Source: an uncultured Fretibacterium sp. (lineage in GTDB: Bacteria; Synergistota; Synergistia; Synergistales; Aminobacteriaceae). Taken from it: 34,062 nt of DNA. The notes below the pieces were generated by a model. The model did no database searches, had not been told where the DNA came from, and was given only the letters and a program-made list of their open reading frames with translations. The DNA is taken from positions 1 to 34,062 of the forward strand of contig CAMVMK010000022.1 of assembly GCA_947168585.1 (NCBI GenBank), in the 5' to 3' direction. Both the position numbers and the translations under genes were made by a program. Positions 15,003-23,365 of the stretch are shown piece after piece (the stretch's first letter is position 1; every line of letters begins with the position of its first letter).

Positions 15003-16058
15003 TTAACGGGAGCCGCGTTCAACAGAAGATAAAACTCTGCGCATTTGTCCTAAATTATCAAGAACTTTTCCGACACCGAGTGCGACAGAATATAAAGGTT
15101 CTTCCGCAACAATTACGGGAGTATTTATAGCGCGTGAAAGTCTTTCAGCAAACCCGGGCAGCAAAGCAACTCCGCCGGTTAAAATTACGCCTCTGTCCAC
15201 GACATCTTTAGCGAGTTCGGGCGGCATTTTTTCGAGAGCTACTTTCACCATGTCTTCAATGTTTGTAAAAATCGGTTCCATAGCTTCACGGACTTCGATT
15301 GAAGAAATTACATCGCTTTTAGGAAGACCGCCGGATAAATCGCGCCCCTTTACGTTCATTTCTAATTCCGGATCCATAGGCAGAGCCGAGCCGATAGTAT
15401 TTTTAACTTCTTCCGCAGTGTTATCGCCGATTAAGAGAGTGTAACGCTGTCTGACCATGTTAATAATAGCGTTGTCCATTGACCTGCCTGCAGTTCTGAC
15501 AGAACTTGTTACGACTATACCGCCTAAAGATATAACGCTGACTTCACTTGTTCCGCCGCCGATGTCAATAATCATACAGCCGTTAGGTTTATCAATCGGA
15601 AGTCCGACACCGAGTGCCGCGCTTATAGGTTCTGATACTACATAAGCCTCTGCTGCTCCTGCCCCGAGTGTAGCGTCAATTACGGCTTTTCTTTCAACGC
15701 CTGTAACTTCAGCCGGAATTGAGATAACGACACGCGGGTGAACAACAAAAGAATTATTTGAACTTACACGTTTAAGACAATAGCGTATTAATTCCTGAGT
15801 CATATCGAAATTTGAAATTACTCCGCCCTCAAGAGGCCGGATAGCTTCGATACCGCCGGGAACTTTTCCTGACATTGCTTTTGCTGCGTGGCCTACAGCG
15901 ATAATTTCATAGCCTTCGCCTCTTGGAAGTTTTTTTGCGGCTATTGCTGAAGGTTCGCTGAAAACTATTCCTTTATCTTTTACATAAACAACTATATTTG
16001 AAGAGCCTAAGTCGATACCGACATCAAGCCCTAACATTCCTGAAAACATTTTTAACAT
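15003..16058 (-). CDS. mreB: MreB, actin-like cell-shape protein
   Basis: This 351-residue bacterial actin polymerises under the inner membrane and guides lateral wall synthesis. The actin-superfamily nucleotide motifs are present: phosphate-1 GIDLGSSNIVVYVKDKGIV near residues 15-33, phosphate-2 MIIDIGGGTSEVSVISLGGIV, and the adenosine motif GVILTGGVALLPGF. The EPISAALGVGLPI segment is typical of MreB rather than FtsA or DnaK. The start at 16058 is used; an alternative ATG lies three codons in at 16049. The gene follows the MBL hydrolase by 22 bases. A rod-shaped or curved cell form is the simple expectation. Confidence 0.97.
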   Translation of the reverse strand: MLKMFSGMLGLDVGIDLGSSNIVVYVKDKGIVFSEPSAIAAKKLPRGEGYEIIAVGHAAKAMSGKVPGGIEAIRPLEGGVISNFDMTQELIRYCLKRVSSNNSFVVHPRVVISIPAEVTGVERKAVIDATLGAGAAEAYVVSEPISAALGVGLPIDKPNGCMIIDIGGGTSEVSVISLGGIVVTSSVRTAGRSMDNAIINMVRQRYTLLIGDNTAEEVKNTIGSALPMDPELEMNVKGRDLSGGLPKSDVISSIEVREAMEPIFTNIEDMVKVALEKMPPELAKDVVDRGVILTGGVALLPGFAERLSRAINTPVIVAEEPLYSVALGVGKVLDNLGQMRRVLSSVERGSR

Positions 16059-16080
16059 TTTTATTTTTTACCTGCTTCCT

Positions 16081-16719
16081 TTATCTTGGCCAATAAGGAT
16101 TTAATTCACGTTCTTCACCGATACTTGTATCCGGGCCGTGTCCGGGTAAAACGCGGAGACCGTCATGAAATTCCGCAAGTCTTTTCAAAGAATTTTCAAG
16201 TTTAAGACTGTCGCCGCCCTCTAAGTCTGTACGCCCTACACTTTGAGCAAATAAAGTATCGCCCGAGATTAAAATTTCGTGTTTATTATTATCCGTGATT
16301 AAAAAACAGACACTTCCTTCAGTGTGGCCGGGAGTTTCGAGAATTTTAATTTTATAGCCGGGAAAATCAAGCACATTTCCTTCTTCGACAGTTTTGAAAT
16401 TTTCGAGGCCGTCGCAGTTGACTTCGAGGAGTGCTTGAAGTTCGCGCGAGGGATTTTTTAGCATGTGAGCGTCATTTTTCCCGATATAAATATTATCGCC
16501 GACTAAAGGCACAAGCTCATGAACTCCGGCAATATGATCAATATGACCGTGAGTGAGCAAAATCATTTTTAAGTTCAAATTATTTTTCTCAAGAAAATTT
16601 TTAACGTCTTTAGTTTTTCCGCCCGGGTCAATAAAAAAAGCGTCGTGAGTTTCTTCGTCCCAAAATAAATAACCGTTAGTCCATAATGCCCCTAAGGGGA
16701 ATCTTTTATATTGCAGCAT
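16081..16719 (-). CDS. MBL-fold metallo-hydrolase (glyoxalase II-like)
   Basis: This 212-residue protein is a zinc-dependent hydrolase of the metallo-beta-lactamase fold, nearest to the hydroxyacylglutathione hydrolase / YcbL group. The metal ligands are visible in the THGHIDHIAG motif (HxHxDH), in TPGHTEGS, in SGDTLFAQSVGRTD and in the final LPGHGPDT. A gene of this type directly follows dtd in many bacteria, so the three coiled-coil genes now between them look like an insertion. The ATG at 16719 overlaps the third coiled-coil gene by 14 bases. Its first codons (MLQYKR) are echoed at the starts of two of those paralogues. The substrate is unknown; thiol esters are typical for the group. Confidence 0.92.
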   Translation of the reverse strand: MLQYKRFPLGALWTNGYLFWDEETHDAFFIDPGGKTKDVKNFLEKNNLNLKMILLTHGHIDHIAGVHELVPLVGDNIYIGKNDAHMLKNPSRELQALLEVNCDGLENFKTVEEGNVLDFPGYKIKILETPGHTEGSVCFLITDNNKHEILISGDTLFAQSVGRTDLEGGDSLKLENSLKRLAEFHDGLRVLPGHGPDTSIGEERELNPYWPR

Positions 16720-17263
16720 TGCTTAAATTTCCTTTCATTTTCATTTCTGTAAGTTTAGCTTCAAACATTCGCTCGAAAATCTTTTCAATATCTTCTATAC
16801 GTTTAGTATCTTTACGCTGCTCCCATAATCTTTGTACAACAGGAAGACCGAAGATAACTCCGATTAAGCCGATAAAGGCAATCACTACATACAACAATAC
16901 ATCAAAACGTTTTTCAAGTCCATTGAAATTATTAGAAAGTGCTACAGATATTCCCTCAATGCGGTTAGATAAAGCGACAAATACTCCTTCAACACGAGCT
17001 TCAAGTTTTGTTAAACGTGTATCAATATTTTTTTGTTCTTCCCGCATACTTTTTTGTTCTTCCCGCATAAGAGACTGTTCTTTCAAAATCGTATCGAGTT
17101 TTGAATCAATATTTTTCATATATGCTTCAAATAAATCTTTGCGGACATAAACATCATCATTTTCAGCAGCGAAAGCCCCGCCTGCCGTCAGGCAAGATCC
17201 TGAACTTAACGCTATTAAAATCATAGACGCAAGAAAAATTTTTATTTTTTTATAGTGCAGCAT
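16706..17263 (-). CDS. Coiled-coil membrane protein, paralogue 3 of 3
   Basis: This 185-residue protein is the last of three tandem paralogues. It has an N-terminal signal peptide (hydrophobic core IFLASMILIALSSG), a conserved DDVYVRKDLFEAYMKNIDSKLDTIL segment, a charged coiled coil with MREEQK heptads, two 11-residue units (VALSNRIEG pattern), then one membrane helix (about 130-150) and a basic tail ending in KGNLSNAAI. The first six residues MLHYKK match the start of the MBL gene, not of paralogue 1. A 21-base in-frame insertion at 17178-17198 adds seven residues inside the signal peptide, including a palindrome GCCTG...CAGGC. The tail diverges from the other two before the shared last residues. 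Family and function are unknown. Confidence 0.8.
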   Translation of the reverse strand: MLHYKKIKIFLASMILIALSSGSCLTAGGAFAAENDDVYVRKDLFEAYMKNIDSKLDTILKEQSLMREEQKSMREEQKNIDTRLTKLEARVEGVFVALSNRIEGISVALSNNFNGLEKRFDVLLYVVIAFIGLIGVIFGLPVVQRLWEQRKDTKRIEDIEKIFERMFEAKLTEMKMKGNLSNAAI

Positions 17264-17726
17264 TGCTTAAATTTCCTTTCATTGCAGCTTCAATTTTACT
17301 TGTAATTAATTTTTCAATATCTTCCATTGTAAAAGACTGCTGTTTAACTTCTTTACGTTTTTCCCATAATTTTTGAATAACAGGCAGGCCGAAAAGTATC
17401 CCGATAAAACTCAATAATCCTATACCGAGATAAATATCGTAACGCCAATCATCAAAACGTTTTTCTAAACCGTCTATACGAGTTTCAACCTTAGTAACAC
17501 GTTCACTTAATGCAATTACAGATTGCGTCAAATTCTTAATATCTTCGCGCATAAGAGACTGCTCTTTCAAAATAGTGTCAAGTTTTGAATCAAGATTTTT
17601 CATGTATGCTTCAAATAAATCCTTGCGGACATAAACATCATCATTTTCAGCAGCAAAAGCCCCTGAACTTAACGCTATTAAAATCATAGACGCAAGAAAA
17701 ATTTTTATTTTTTTATAGCGCAGCAT
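17250..17726 (-). CDS. Coiled-coil membrane protein, paralogue 2 of 3
   Basis: At 158 residues this is the shortest paralogue. It keeps the signal peptide (cleavage expected after AFA-AEN), the DDVYVRKDLFEAYMKN block, a shortened coiled coil with no 11-residue VALSNR units, the membrane helix with GLPVIQKLWEKRKE at its exit, and the EDIEKLITSKIEAAMKGNLSNAAL tail. It begins MLRYKKIKIF, where MLRYKK corresponds to the downstream MBL start. The gene overlaps both neighbours by 14 bases, giving the same junction each time. The predicted topology is an exported coiled coil anchored by a C-terminal helix with a short cytoplasmic tail. It is intact, so the family is under some selection despite the copy number. 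Confidence 0.8.
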   Translation of the reverse strand: MLRYKKIKIFLASMILIALSSGAFAAENDDVYVRKDLFEAYMKNLDSKLDTILKEQSLMREDIKNLTQSVIALSERVTKVETRIDGLEKRFDDWRYDIYLGIGLLSFIGILFGLPVIQKLWEKRKEVKQQSFTMEDIEKLITSKIEAAMKGNLSNAAL

Positions 17727-18294
17727 TGCTTAAATTTCCTTTCATTGCAGCTTCAATTTTACTTATAATTAATTTTTCGATTTCTTCCGGCTTGAGATAT
17801 TGCTGCTTGGCTTCTTTACGTTTTTCCCATAATCTTTGGATAACAGGCAGGCCTAAGAAAATAGCAACTAATCCGATAAGAGCAATTCCTATATTTATAT
17901 CACCGCGCAAATCATCAAAACGTTTTTCTACTCCTTCAATGCGGTTAGATAGAGCAACAAATACTCCCTCAATACGGTTAGATAATGCGACAGATACTCC
18001 GTCAATACGGTTAGACAACGCGACAGATATTCCTTCGACTTGAGTTTCAAGTTTTGTTAAGCGAGTGTCAATATTCTTAATATCTTCGCGCATACTTTTT
18101 TGTTCATCTCTCAAATTTTTTTGTTCTTCGCGCATAAGAGACTGTTCTCTCAAAATAGTATCGAGTTTTGAATCAATATTTTTCATATACGCTTCAAACA
18201 AATCTTTGCGGACATAAGTATCATCATTTTCAGCCGCAAAAGCCCCTGAACTTAACGCTATTAAAATCATGAACGCAAGAAAAAATTTTTTCAT
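17713..18294 (-). CDS. Coiled-coil membrane protein, paralogue 1 of 3 (likely ancestral copy)
   Basis: This 193-residue protein is the first of the trio in transcript order. It starts MKKFFLAF, a normal signal-peptide start, and lacks the MLxYK leader of the other two, so it is the best candidate for the original gene. After AFA-AENDD come the conserved block, an extended heptad region (MREEQKN, LRDEQKS, MREDIKN), three 11-residue repeats of VALSNRI(D/E)G type, a membrane helix (about 133-153) and the conserved KGNLSNAAL tail. Hendecads are a coiled-coil period, so the rod length changes with repeat number. Its ribosome binding site is supplied by a heptamer repeat (18301-18306). No enzymatic motif is visible. 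The role is unknown; envelope or cell-shape association is suggested only by the mre neighbours. Confidence 0.8.
   Translation of the reverse strand: MKKFFLAFMILIALSSGAFAAENDDTYVRKDLFEAYMKNIDSKLDTILREQSLMREEQKNLRDEQKSMREDIKNIDTRLTKLETQVEGISVALSNRIDGVSVALSNRIEGVFVALSNRIEGVEKRFDDLRGDINIGIALIGLVAIFLGLPVIQRLWEKRKEAKQQYLKPEEIEKLIISKIEAAMKGNLSNAAL
17943..18041 (-). repeat. Three 33-bp tandem repeats encoding hendecads
   Basis: Units start at 17943, 17976 and 18009 on the plus strand, each beginning GGTTAGA, at exactly 33-base spacing. They encode three 11-residue VALSNRI units of paralogue 1. Paralogue 3 has two related units near 16929-16995 and paralogue 2 has none, so unit number has changed since duplication. 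Confidence 0.85.
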
Positions 18295-18313
18295 TCCTAA
18301 CTCCTCACTCCTA
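18293..18313 (-). promoter_or_regulatory. Heptamer array supplying the ribosome binding site of paralogue 1
   Basis: Three heptamers lie between dtd and the first coiled-coil gene. Read on the minus strand they contain GAGGAG (complement of 18301-18306), 6 bases ahead of the ATG at 18294. This is a good Shine-Dalgarno site made by the repeat. Confidence 0.65.
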
Positions 18314-18320
18314 ATTATTT

Positions 18321-18773
18321 TTAATCGGGCGAGTCTATTATAAAAGTTAAAGGCCCGTCGTTAATAATTTCGACTTCCATATCTGCACCGAACTCTCCGC
18401 AGGAAATTTTTTTAAGTCCGAGAGTTTTTACTTTTTCAACGAAATAATTATAAAGCCGTTCAGCTTCGTCAGGTGCGGCAGCGTCAGAAAATCCCGGTCT
18501 GCGTCCCTTAGCGCATGAGGCATAAAGAGAAAACTGCGACACTAATAAAACTTCTCCGTCAATATCTTTTAATGAAAGATTTATTTTTCCGTCAGCGTCA
18601 TTAAAAATTCTAAGTCCTGTCATTTTATCGGCGAGCCAGTCAGCTTTTTTCTCGTCATCGCCGTGTGTTACGCCTATAAAAACGCACATGCCCTGATTAA
18701 TTTCGCGTTTATCTTTCAAATTTCCGTTAATAATTACGCTTGCTCTTTTTACTCGCTGAATTAATAATCTCAA
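18321..18773 (-). CDS. dtd: D-aminoacyl-tRNA deacylase
   Basis: Dtd hydrolyses D-amino acids from mischarged tRNAs. The 150-residue length is standard. The two family motifs are present: SQFSLYA (SQxTL type) near residues 79-85 and the C-terminal GPLTFIID (GPVT type) that forms the chirality-sensing pocket across the dimer. The start is TTG 18773, 3 bases after the relA stop, with its ribosome binding site inside the last relA codons (AGGAG). The recJ-relA-dtd order is widely conserved. Downstream the coiled-coil trio separates it from the usual MBL neighbour. Confidence 0.95.
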   Translation of the reverse strand: MRLLIQRVKRASVIINGNLKDKREINQGMCVFIGVTHGDDEKKADWLADKMTGLRIFNDADGKINLSLKDIDGEVLLVSQFSLYASCAKGRRPGFSDAAAPDEAERLYNYFVEKVKTLGLKKISCGEFGADMEVEIINDGPLTFIIDSPD

Positions 18774-18776
18774 AAT

Positions 18777-21200
18777 TTAATCGCTCCTTACTACTTCGAT
18801 AATGCCGCGCACTTCATTTAATCTTGCCATAACTGAATATAAATGTTCAAGATCTTTTACGCGGACTTCTATTTTCATTCGCATTAAACTGTTTCCGACC
18901 ATAACGGCCTTAAATCCTACGAGGCTGCTGCTTGCGAATGCTATAGCTTTATTAACATCGCTGATTAATTCTTCACGTTCTTCACCTTCAGCGTTAAGTT
19001 TAGCAATATAAAGATTAGTTTTCTTGGCCGGATTATTTTCTTTTTCGCGCGGCGACCATTCGACTTGAATTTTTCGTTCGTTCAATTTATTTTTTATGGC
19101 TTTGCAGTCTACTCTGTGAATAGTAATTCCGCGTCTTGTTGAAGAATATCCGATAATTTCATCGCCCGGAACAGGAGCGCAGCAATTCGCAAGAGTTACG
19201 CTGACTCCGCCCTCGCCTTCAACTAAAATATCGGACTTAGTGTCTTTAGTGTGTTTATTTTTTTCAGGTTCTAAATTTACGGGAGTGTTTGTTTTAGGCT
19301 GTTCTGTCGTGTGATGCTGAAGATAAGCAAGAGATAATTTTTGAGCAGCTTCAGCCGGTCCGATTGAGCCTGATCCGACTGCGATTAATTGATCGTCAAT
19401 GTTGCTGAAATTTTCTCGTTTAACGTCGGAAAGTCCGCGCCGTTTTAATTCGCGTTCGACTAATTTCCAGCCGCGTTCTAATTTTTCATCACGTTCAATT
19501 TTTTCAGCCTGCCTGAAATAAGCGCGTATTTTGCTCCGTGTTTTAGCAGAACTTACGATTTTAAGCCAATCTTTAGACGGCGAACTTTGAGGAGAAGTCA
19601 AAATTTTTACAATATCGCCGTTATGAAGCTGAGTGTTAAGCTGAACTATATAGCCGTTAATAGTTGCTCCGGCGCAGTGATTTCCGATTTCAGTGTGGAC
19701 GGCGTAAGCAAAATCTAAAATCGTTGAACCGTTCGGCAAAATCATAGGCTTACCGTCGGGCGTGAAAACATATAACTCGCTAGTCAATAAAATATCGCTC
19801 TTCAAAACGTCCATAAATTCCTGAGAATTTCCGTTTTGACCGGCCTCTAATGCCTGACTGACCCAATTTAATTTCGCGTCCATTTCTTTATTGAGTTTTT
19901 TGCTTCCGCCGGACTTATAAACCCAATGAGCCGCGATACCGTATTCAGCGTAGTGATTCATTTCGTAAGTTCTAATCTGAATCTCAACAGGAACTCCGAA
20001 AGCCATTACAGTAGTGTGCAAAGATTGATACATATTGCTTTTAGGATTGGCGATATAATCATCAAACTGTCCGGGAATGGGCACCCAAATAGCGTGAACG
20101 ACTCCGAGTACTGCGTAACATGTCGAAACGTCCGAAACTAAAACTCTGACGGCTAAAATATCATAAAGTTCATCAAACGAAATTTTTTTACGCTGCATTT
20201 TTTCGTAAATGCTGTAATAATGTTTCGAGCGTCCTTTAATTCTGCATGGAATATGCTCTTCTTCAAGACGTGTCTCAAGAGTTGCGCGGGTTTTTTCGAT
20301 AACTTCACCCATTTTAGGCATACGGATTTTAACGCGGCGTTCGACTTCGTGATAAATATCCGGCTGTAAATACATGAAAGATAAATCTTCAAGTTCGCGC
20401 TTAATCTGATAAATTCCTAAACGGTGAGCAAGAGGCGCGTAAATTTCCATAGTTTCGCGGGCTATTCTTTCGCGTTTGTCCGGCCTCATAACTTCAAGAG
20501 TTCTCATGTTGTGAAGTCTGTCGGCTAATTTTATTAAAACTACGCGAATATCCTGCGCCATAACGATAAACATTCTGCGCAGATTTTCACTCGTTAAATC
20601 TTCACGCGACATAAATTCTTTAATTTCTTCTCCGGCTAATTTCGTTACACCTTTTACTAAAGTCTCGACATCAGGGCCGAATTTTTCTATTAACTGCTCC
20701 GAAGTTACGTCAGTGTCTTCAAGAGTATCATGCAGCAAAGCCGCTTCAAGAGTAGCCATATCCAAGTGCATACCTGCAAGAATTAAAGCCGCGCTCAAAG
20801 TGTGAATTATATAAGGATCGCCGGATTTTCTTAATTGATGTTCGTGAGCTTGGGCCGCAAATACAAAAGCCTCTCCGAGCCTCTGCATTTGTTCGGGAGT
20901 TAGAGAAAGCATAGCTTTTCCCCAAAGTTCCTGCCAAACTGTGCGGACACATTCCTGCTTAGAATTTTCCGGGATTTTTTCAAAAAATTCATCGCGTAAA
21001 GCATACATATCGTGAAGAAAATTTGACGAATTATCAATAGAGGGTATGCTGTTCATTATCGAAGAAAACGACTGTCCGCCGATCTCTAAAGTTTCGTTTT
21101 CTTTTTCTTCAGCATTTACAATTTGAGGCTTAATTTCGTTTTTTACATTTACATTTAATTTTTTAACGTCTGACTCTTTGCTCTTAACTCCCTTTGCCAT
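18777..21200 (-). CDS. relA: Bifunctional (p)ppGpp synthetase/hydrolase
   Basis: This RelA/SpoT homologue controls the stringent response by making and degrading (p)ppGpp. ATG 21200 (807 aa) is chosen because GAAAGGAGTG lies just ahead; a longer frame would begin at a TTG overlapping that site. Residues 1-60 are a Lys/Glu-rich leader. An HD hydrolase domain follows with HTLSAALIL, the catalytic LLHDTLEDT and KLADRLHNMRTL. The synthetase domain has KHYYSIYEKMQRK, YQSLHTTV and EIQIRTYEMNHYAEYGIAAHW. Then come a TGS domain (ELYVFTPDG...LDFAYAVHTEIG), a zinc-finger-like segment with NCCAPVPGDEIIGY and a C-terminal ACT domain. Both catalytic motifs are intact, so both activities are expected. It is 27 bases after recJ. 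Confidence 0.96.
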   Translation of the reverse strand: MAKGVKSKESDVKKLNVNVKNEIKPQIVNAEEKENETLEIGGQSFSSIMNSIPSIDNSSNFLHDMYALRDEFFEKIPENSKQECVRTVWQELWGKAMLSLTPEQMQRLGEAFVFAAQAHEHQLRKSGDPYIIHTLSAALILAGMHLDMATLEAALLHDTLEDTDVTSEQLIEKFGPDVETLVKGVTKLAGEEIKEFMSREDLTSENLRRMFIVMAQDIRVVLIKLADRLHNMRTLEVMRPDKRERIARETMEIYAPLAHRLGIYQIKRELEDLSFMYLQPDIYHEVERRVKIRMPKMGEVIEKTRATLETRLEEEHIPCRIKGRSKHYYSIYEKMQRKKISFDELYDILAVRVLVSDVSTCYAVLGVVHAIWVPIPGQFDDYIANPKSNMYQSLHTTVMAFGVPVEIQIRTYEMNHYAEYGIAAHWVYKSGGSKKLNKEMDAKLNWVSQALEAGQNGNSQEFMDVLKSDILLTSELYVFTPDGKPMILPNGSTILDFAYAVHTEIGNHCAGATINGYIVQLNTQLHNGDIVKILTSPQSSPSKDWLKIVSSAKTRSKIRAYFRQAEKIERDEKLERGWKLVERELKRRGLSDVKRENFSNIDDQLIAVGSGSIGPAEAAQKLSLAYLQHHTTEQPKTNTPVNLEPEKNKHTKDTKSDILVEGEGGVSVTLANCCAPVPGDEIIGYSSTRRGITIHRVDCKAIKNKLNERKIQVEWSPREKENNPAKKTNLYIAKLNAEGEEREELISDVNKAIAFASSSLVGFKAVMVGNSLMRMKIEVRVKDLEHLYSVMARLNEVRGIIEVVRSD

Positions 21201-21227
21201 TCGCTTCACTCCTTTCAAAAATTGTAA

Positions 21228-22913
21228 TTAATCTTTAATTACTGCGCAGTCAAAAATAAATTGAAGCTGCTCTTCGTGGTGCCAGTAATCTAATCTCGGA
21301 TGATAAATAAAACCTTGAATTTTTCCGGATAATTCTAAAATTTCTTTCGGTGAAATATTAAATGCTAATAATTTTGCATTTTTTATTTTTATGTAGCTGT
21401 GTTTATTATCTTTTCCCAAAGGACTTATTTCAATTTCGCCGGGTTTATTCAGCGTAAATAATTTAGGAGCGGGATTATTATTCCCGAAAGGTCCAAGCTC
21501 GCAGACCATACGCCAGTCTAAAATCGAAATTTCTGACGGAGAAATATTAATCGCCGGAGTCTGTTTATCGTCTACAATTTTAATATCCGTCAAAACTTTT
21601 TCAAGTTCTTTGTTTACTTCCGGCCAATTTTCCATTAAAACCGAAAAACCTGCAGCGTATTTATGGCCGCCCCAAGCGTCTAATTTCTCTGAAATCTCTC
21701 TTAAAACTCCTACAGCGTCGCCGCCCTCAGGAACTCTCAAAGTTCCGCGTATAACTTTCCCTTCATTAGTCGGAGCAGCTAAAGCTATCGGCCTGTTGTA
21801 TTCAGCGCAGACTCGGCTCGCAACTCCGCTCAAAACTCCGATAGGCCAAGCCTCATTATATAAAACTTTTTGATTAATTTCGCCGCTCGTTATGCCGTTG
21901 TCAATTTTTCTTGCTATTTCTTCGGTTAAAGACTGGCGTTTTTTATTTATTCTTGTCAACTCATTAACGCATGAATAAACTGAATCATTGCTGCCGACAC
22001 CAAGCAAAGCCCGGACGCTGACATCAGCCGCAGCTATTCTTCCCGGAGCGTTAAGGCACGGAATAACTCTCATAGATAAATGTTCTTCTGAAAGCTGCTC
22101 TTTATTAATTCCTAAACAGTCAAATAAAGCACTTAGGCCGCGTCTCGGATTAGTTCTCATTAATTTTATTCCGTAACGGACGAGTAATCTATTCAAATTA
22201 TGAAGCGGCATACAGTCGGCTATCGTTGCAAGGGCAGCTAAATCAACGGAATATTTTAAGAAATTCTGCGAGATTATTTTTTCTTTGCAGGCCCAGCACC
22301 ACAGAACGGCAGTAGCGCAAATTTTTTGCTGTTCGCCCGCGTCCATGTTAATCGAGGGATTTACGATAGTTTTTATAGTTACGGGAAGCGAGACGGCGTG
22401 ATGATCGAAGACGAAAATATTAATACCTGCGTCTTTTAATTTTTCGAGCATTTCAGAGTCATTCGTTCCGCAGTCGACAACAACGAGAGTGTTACAACCC
22501 CAAGAAACGACTTTATCTAAAATTTCGGAATTTAATCCGTAGCCGTGAACGTCTCTTCTTGGAATAAAATAACGGACTTGAGCGGCTTTATTTCTGAAAA
22601 TTTCCATAGCTAAAACAGTCGAGGAAATTCCGTCAGTATCATAGTCGCCGTAAACTAAAACATTTCCGAATGAACTTTTAGACTCCCATAAATCTTTAGC
22701 GGCCTTTGCTCCTTCGCCTAAATCGAGGCTTTCAAGTTCTTTTCTAAAGTCCGGGCGTATCCATTCACGAAGAGTTTTAATGTCGCTGTCCTCGTGAAGC
22801 ATTTTTAGAACTCCTGCGGCAAGTTCAGGGCATGAAATTTCTTTAGCTAACTGCCTCGTGCCGTCATCGGGTTCAAAAATTTTTAAGTTTGAAATTGAAC
22901 ACGTTTGAATCAT
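21228..22913 (-). CDS. recJ: Single-stranded-DNA-specific exonuclease RecJ
   Basis: RecJ degrades single-stranded DNA 5' to 3' in recombination and mismatch repair. ATG 22913 (561 aa) is preferred because it forms an ATGA overlap with the tadA stop and has AGGAGG 8 bases upstream; a 16-residue longer frame inside tadA is less likely. The DHH phosphoesterase motifs are present: VYGDYDTDGISS (about residues 85-96), VVDCGTND, and FDHHAV with its metal-binding histidines. The DHHA1 motif GGHKYAAGFS and a C-terminal OB-like domain follow. The length matches the family. Confidence 0.95.
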   Translation of the reverse strand: MIQTCSISNLKIFEPDDGTRQLAKEISCPELAAGVLKMLHEDSDIKTLREWIRPDFRKELESLDLGEGAKAAKDLWESKSSFGNVLVYGDYDTDGISSTVLAMEIFRNKAAQVRYFIPRRDVHGYGLNSEILDKVVSWGCNTLVVVDCGTNDSEMLEKLKDAGINIFVFDHHAVSLPVTIKTIVNPSINMDAGEQQKICATAVLWCWACKEKIISQNFLKYSVDLAALATIADCMPLHNLNRLLVRYGIKLMRTNPRRGLSALFDCLGINKEQLSEEHLSMRVIPCLNAPGRIAAADVSVRALLGVGSNDSVYSCVNELTRINKKRQSLTEEIARKIDNGITSGEINQKVLYNEAWPIGVLSGVASRVCAEYNRPIALAAPTNEGKVIRGTLRVPEGGDAVGVLREISEKLDAWGGHKYAAGFSVLMENWPEVNKELEKVLTDIKIVDDKQTPAINISPSEISILDWRMVCELGPFGNNNPAPKLFTLNKPGEIEISPLGKDNKHSYIKIKNAKLLAFNISPKEILELSGKIQGFIYHPRLDYWHHEEQLQFIFDCAVIKD

Positions 22914-23365
22914 TGACGCTGCCTCCTGATAAAAAAATAATTTTGAAGTAAATTCAAACATTCTGATTTCATAACGCCGGATTTAACTTCGCAAGTATGA
23001 TTTAATCTCGAATCATTCAAAATATTGTAAAGAGTTCCGGCCGCTCCGGACTTGAAATTTTTTGCGCCGTAAACGACTCTCGAAATTCTTGCATTAACGC
23101 AGGCTCCTGCACACATCGGACAAGGCTCAAGAGTTACATATAAAACACAGCCGGATAAATTCCAGCGTTTTAATTTTTCCGCTCCGGATCTGATCGCGAT
23201 AATTTCAGCGTGTTCAGTAGGGTCAGAAATTTTTTTGTCGCTGCCGTAACTTAAAATTTTATTTTCGTAAACAATTAACGCCCCGACAGGAACGTCGCCG
23301 CGCGAAAATGCTTTTTTAGCTTCGTCAATAGCCGCGCTCATGAAAAAATTATCATCAGGACTCAT
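22910..23365 (-). CDS. tadA: tRNA-specific adenosine deaminase
   Basis: TadA converts A34 to inosine in the anticodon of tRNA-Arg(ACG). The 151-residue length is normal. The zinc site is given by HAEIIAIR (His and catalytic Glu, about residues 52-59) and PCPMCAGA (two Cys, about 81-88). The NARISRVVYGAKNFKSGA stretch is typical of TadA rather than cytidine deaminases. Both ends are coupled: its ATG overlaps the stop of the YhcH-like gene and its stop overlaps the recJ ATG. Confidence 0.95.
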   Translation of the reverse strand: MSPDDNFFMSAAIDEAKKAFSRGDVPVGALIVYENKILSYGSDKKISDPTEHAEIIAIRSGAEKLKRWNLSGCVLYVTLEPCPMCAGACVNARISRVVYGAKNFKSGAAGTLYNILNDSRLNHTCEVKSGVMKSECLNLLQNYFFIRRQRQ

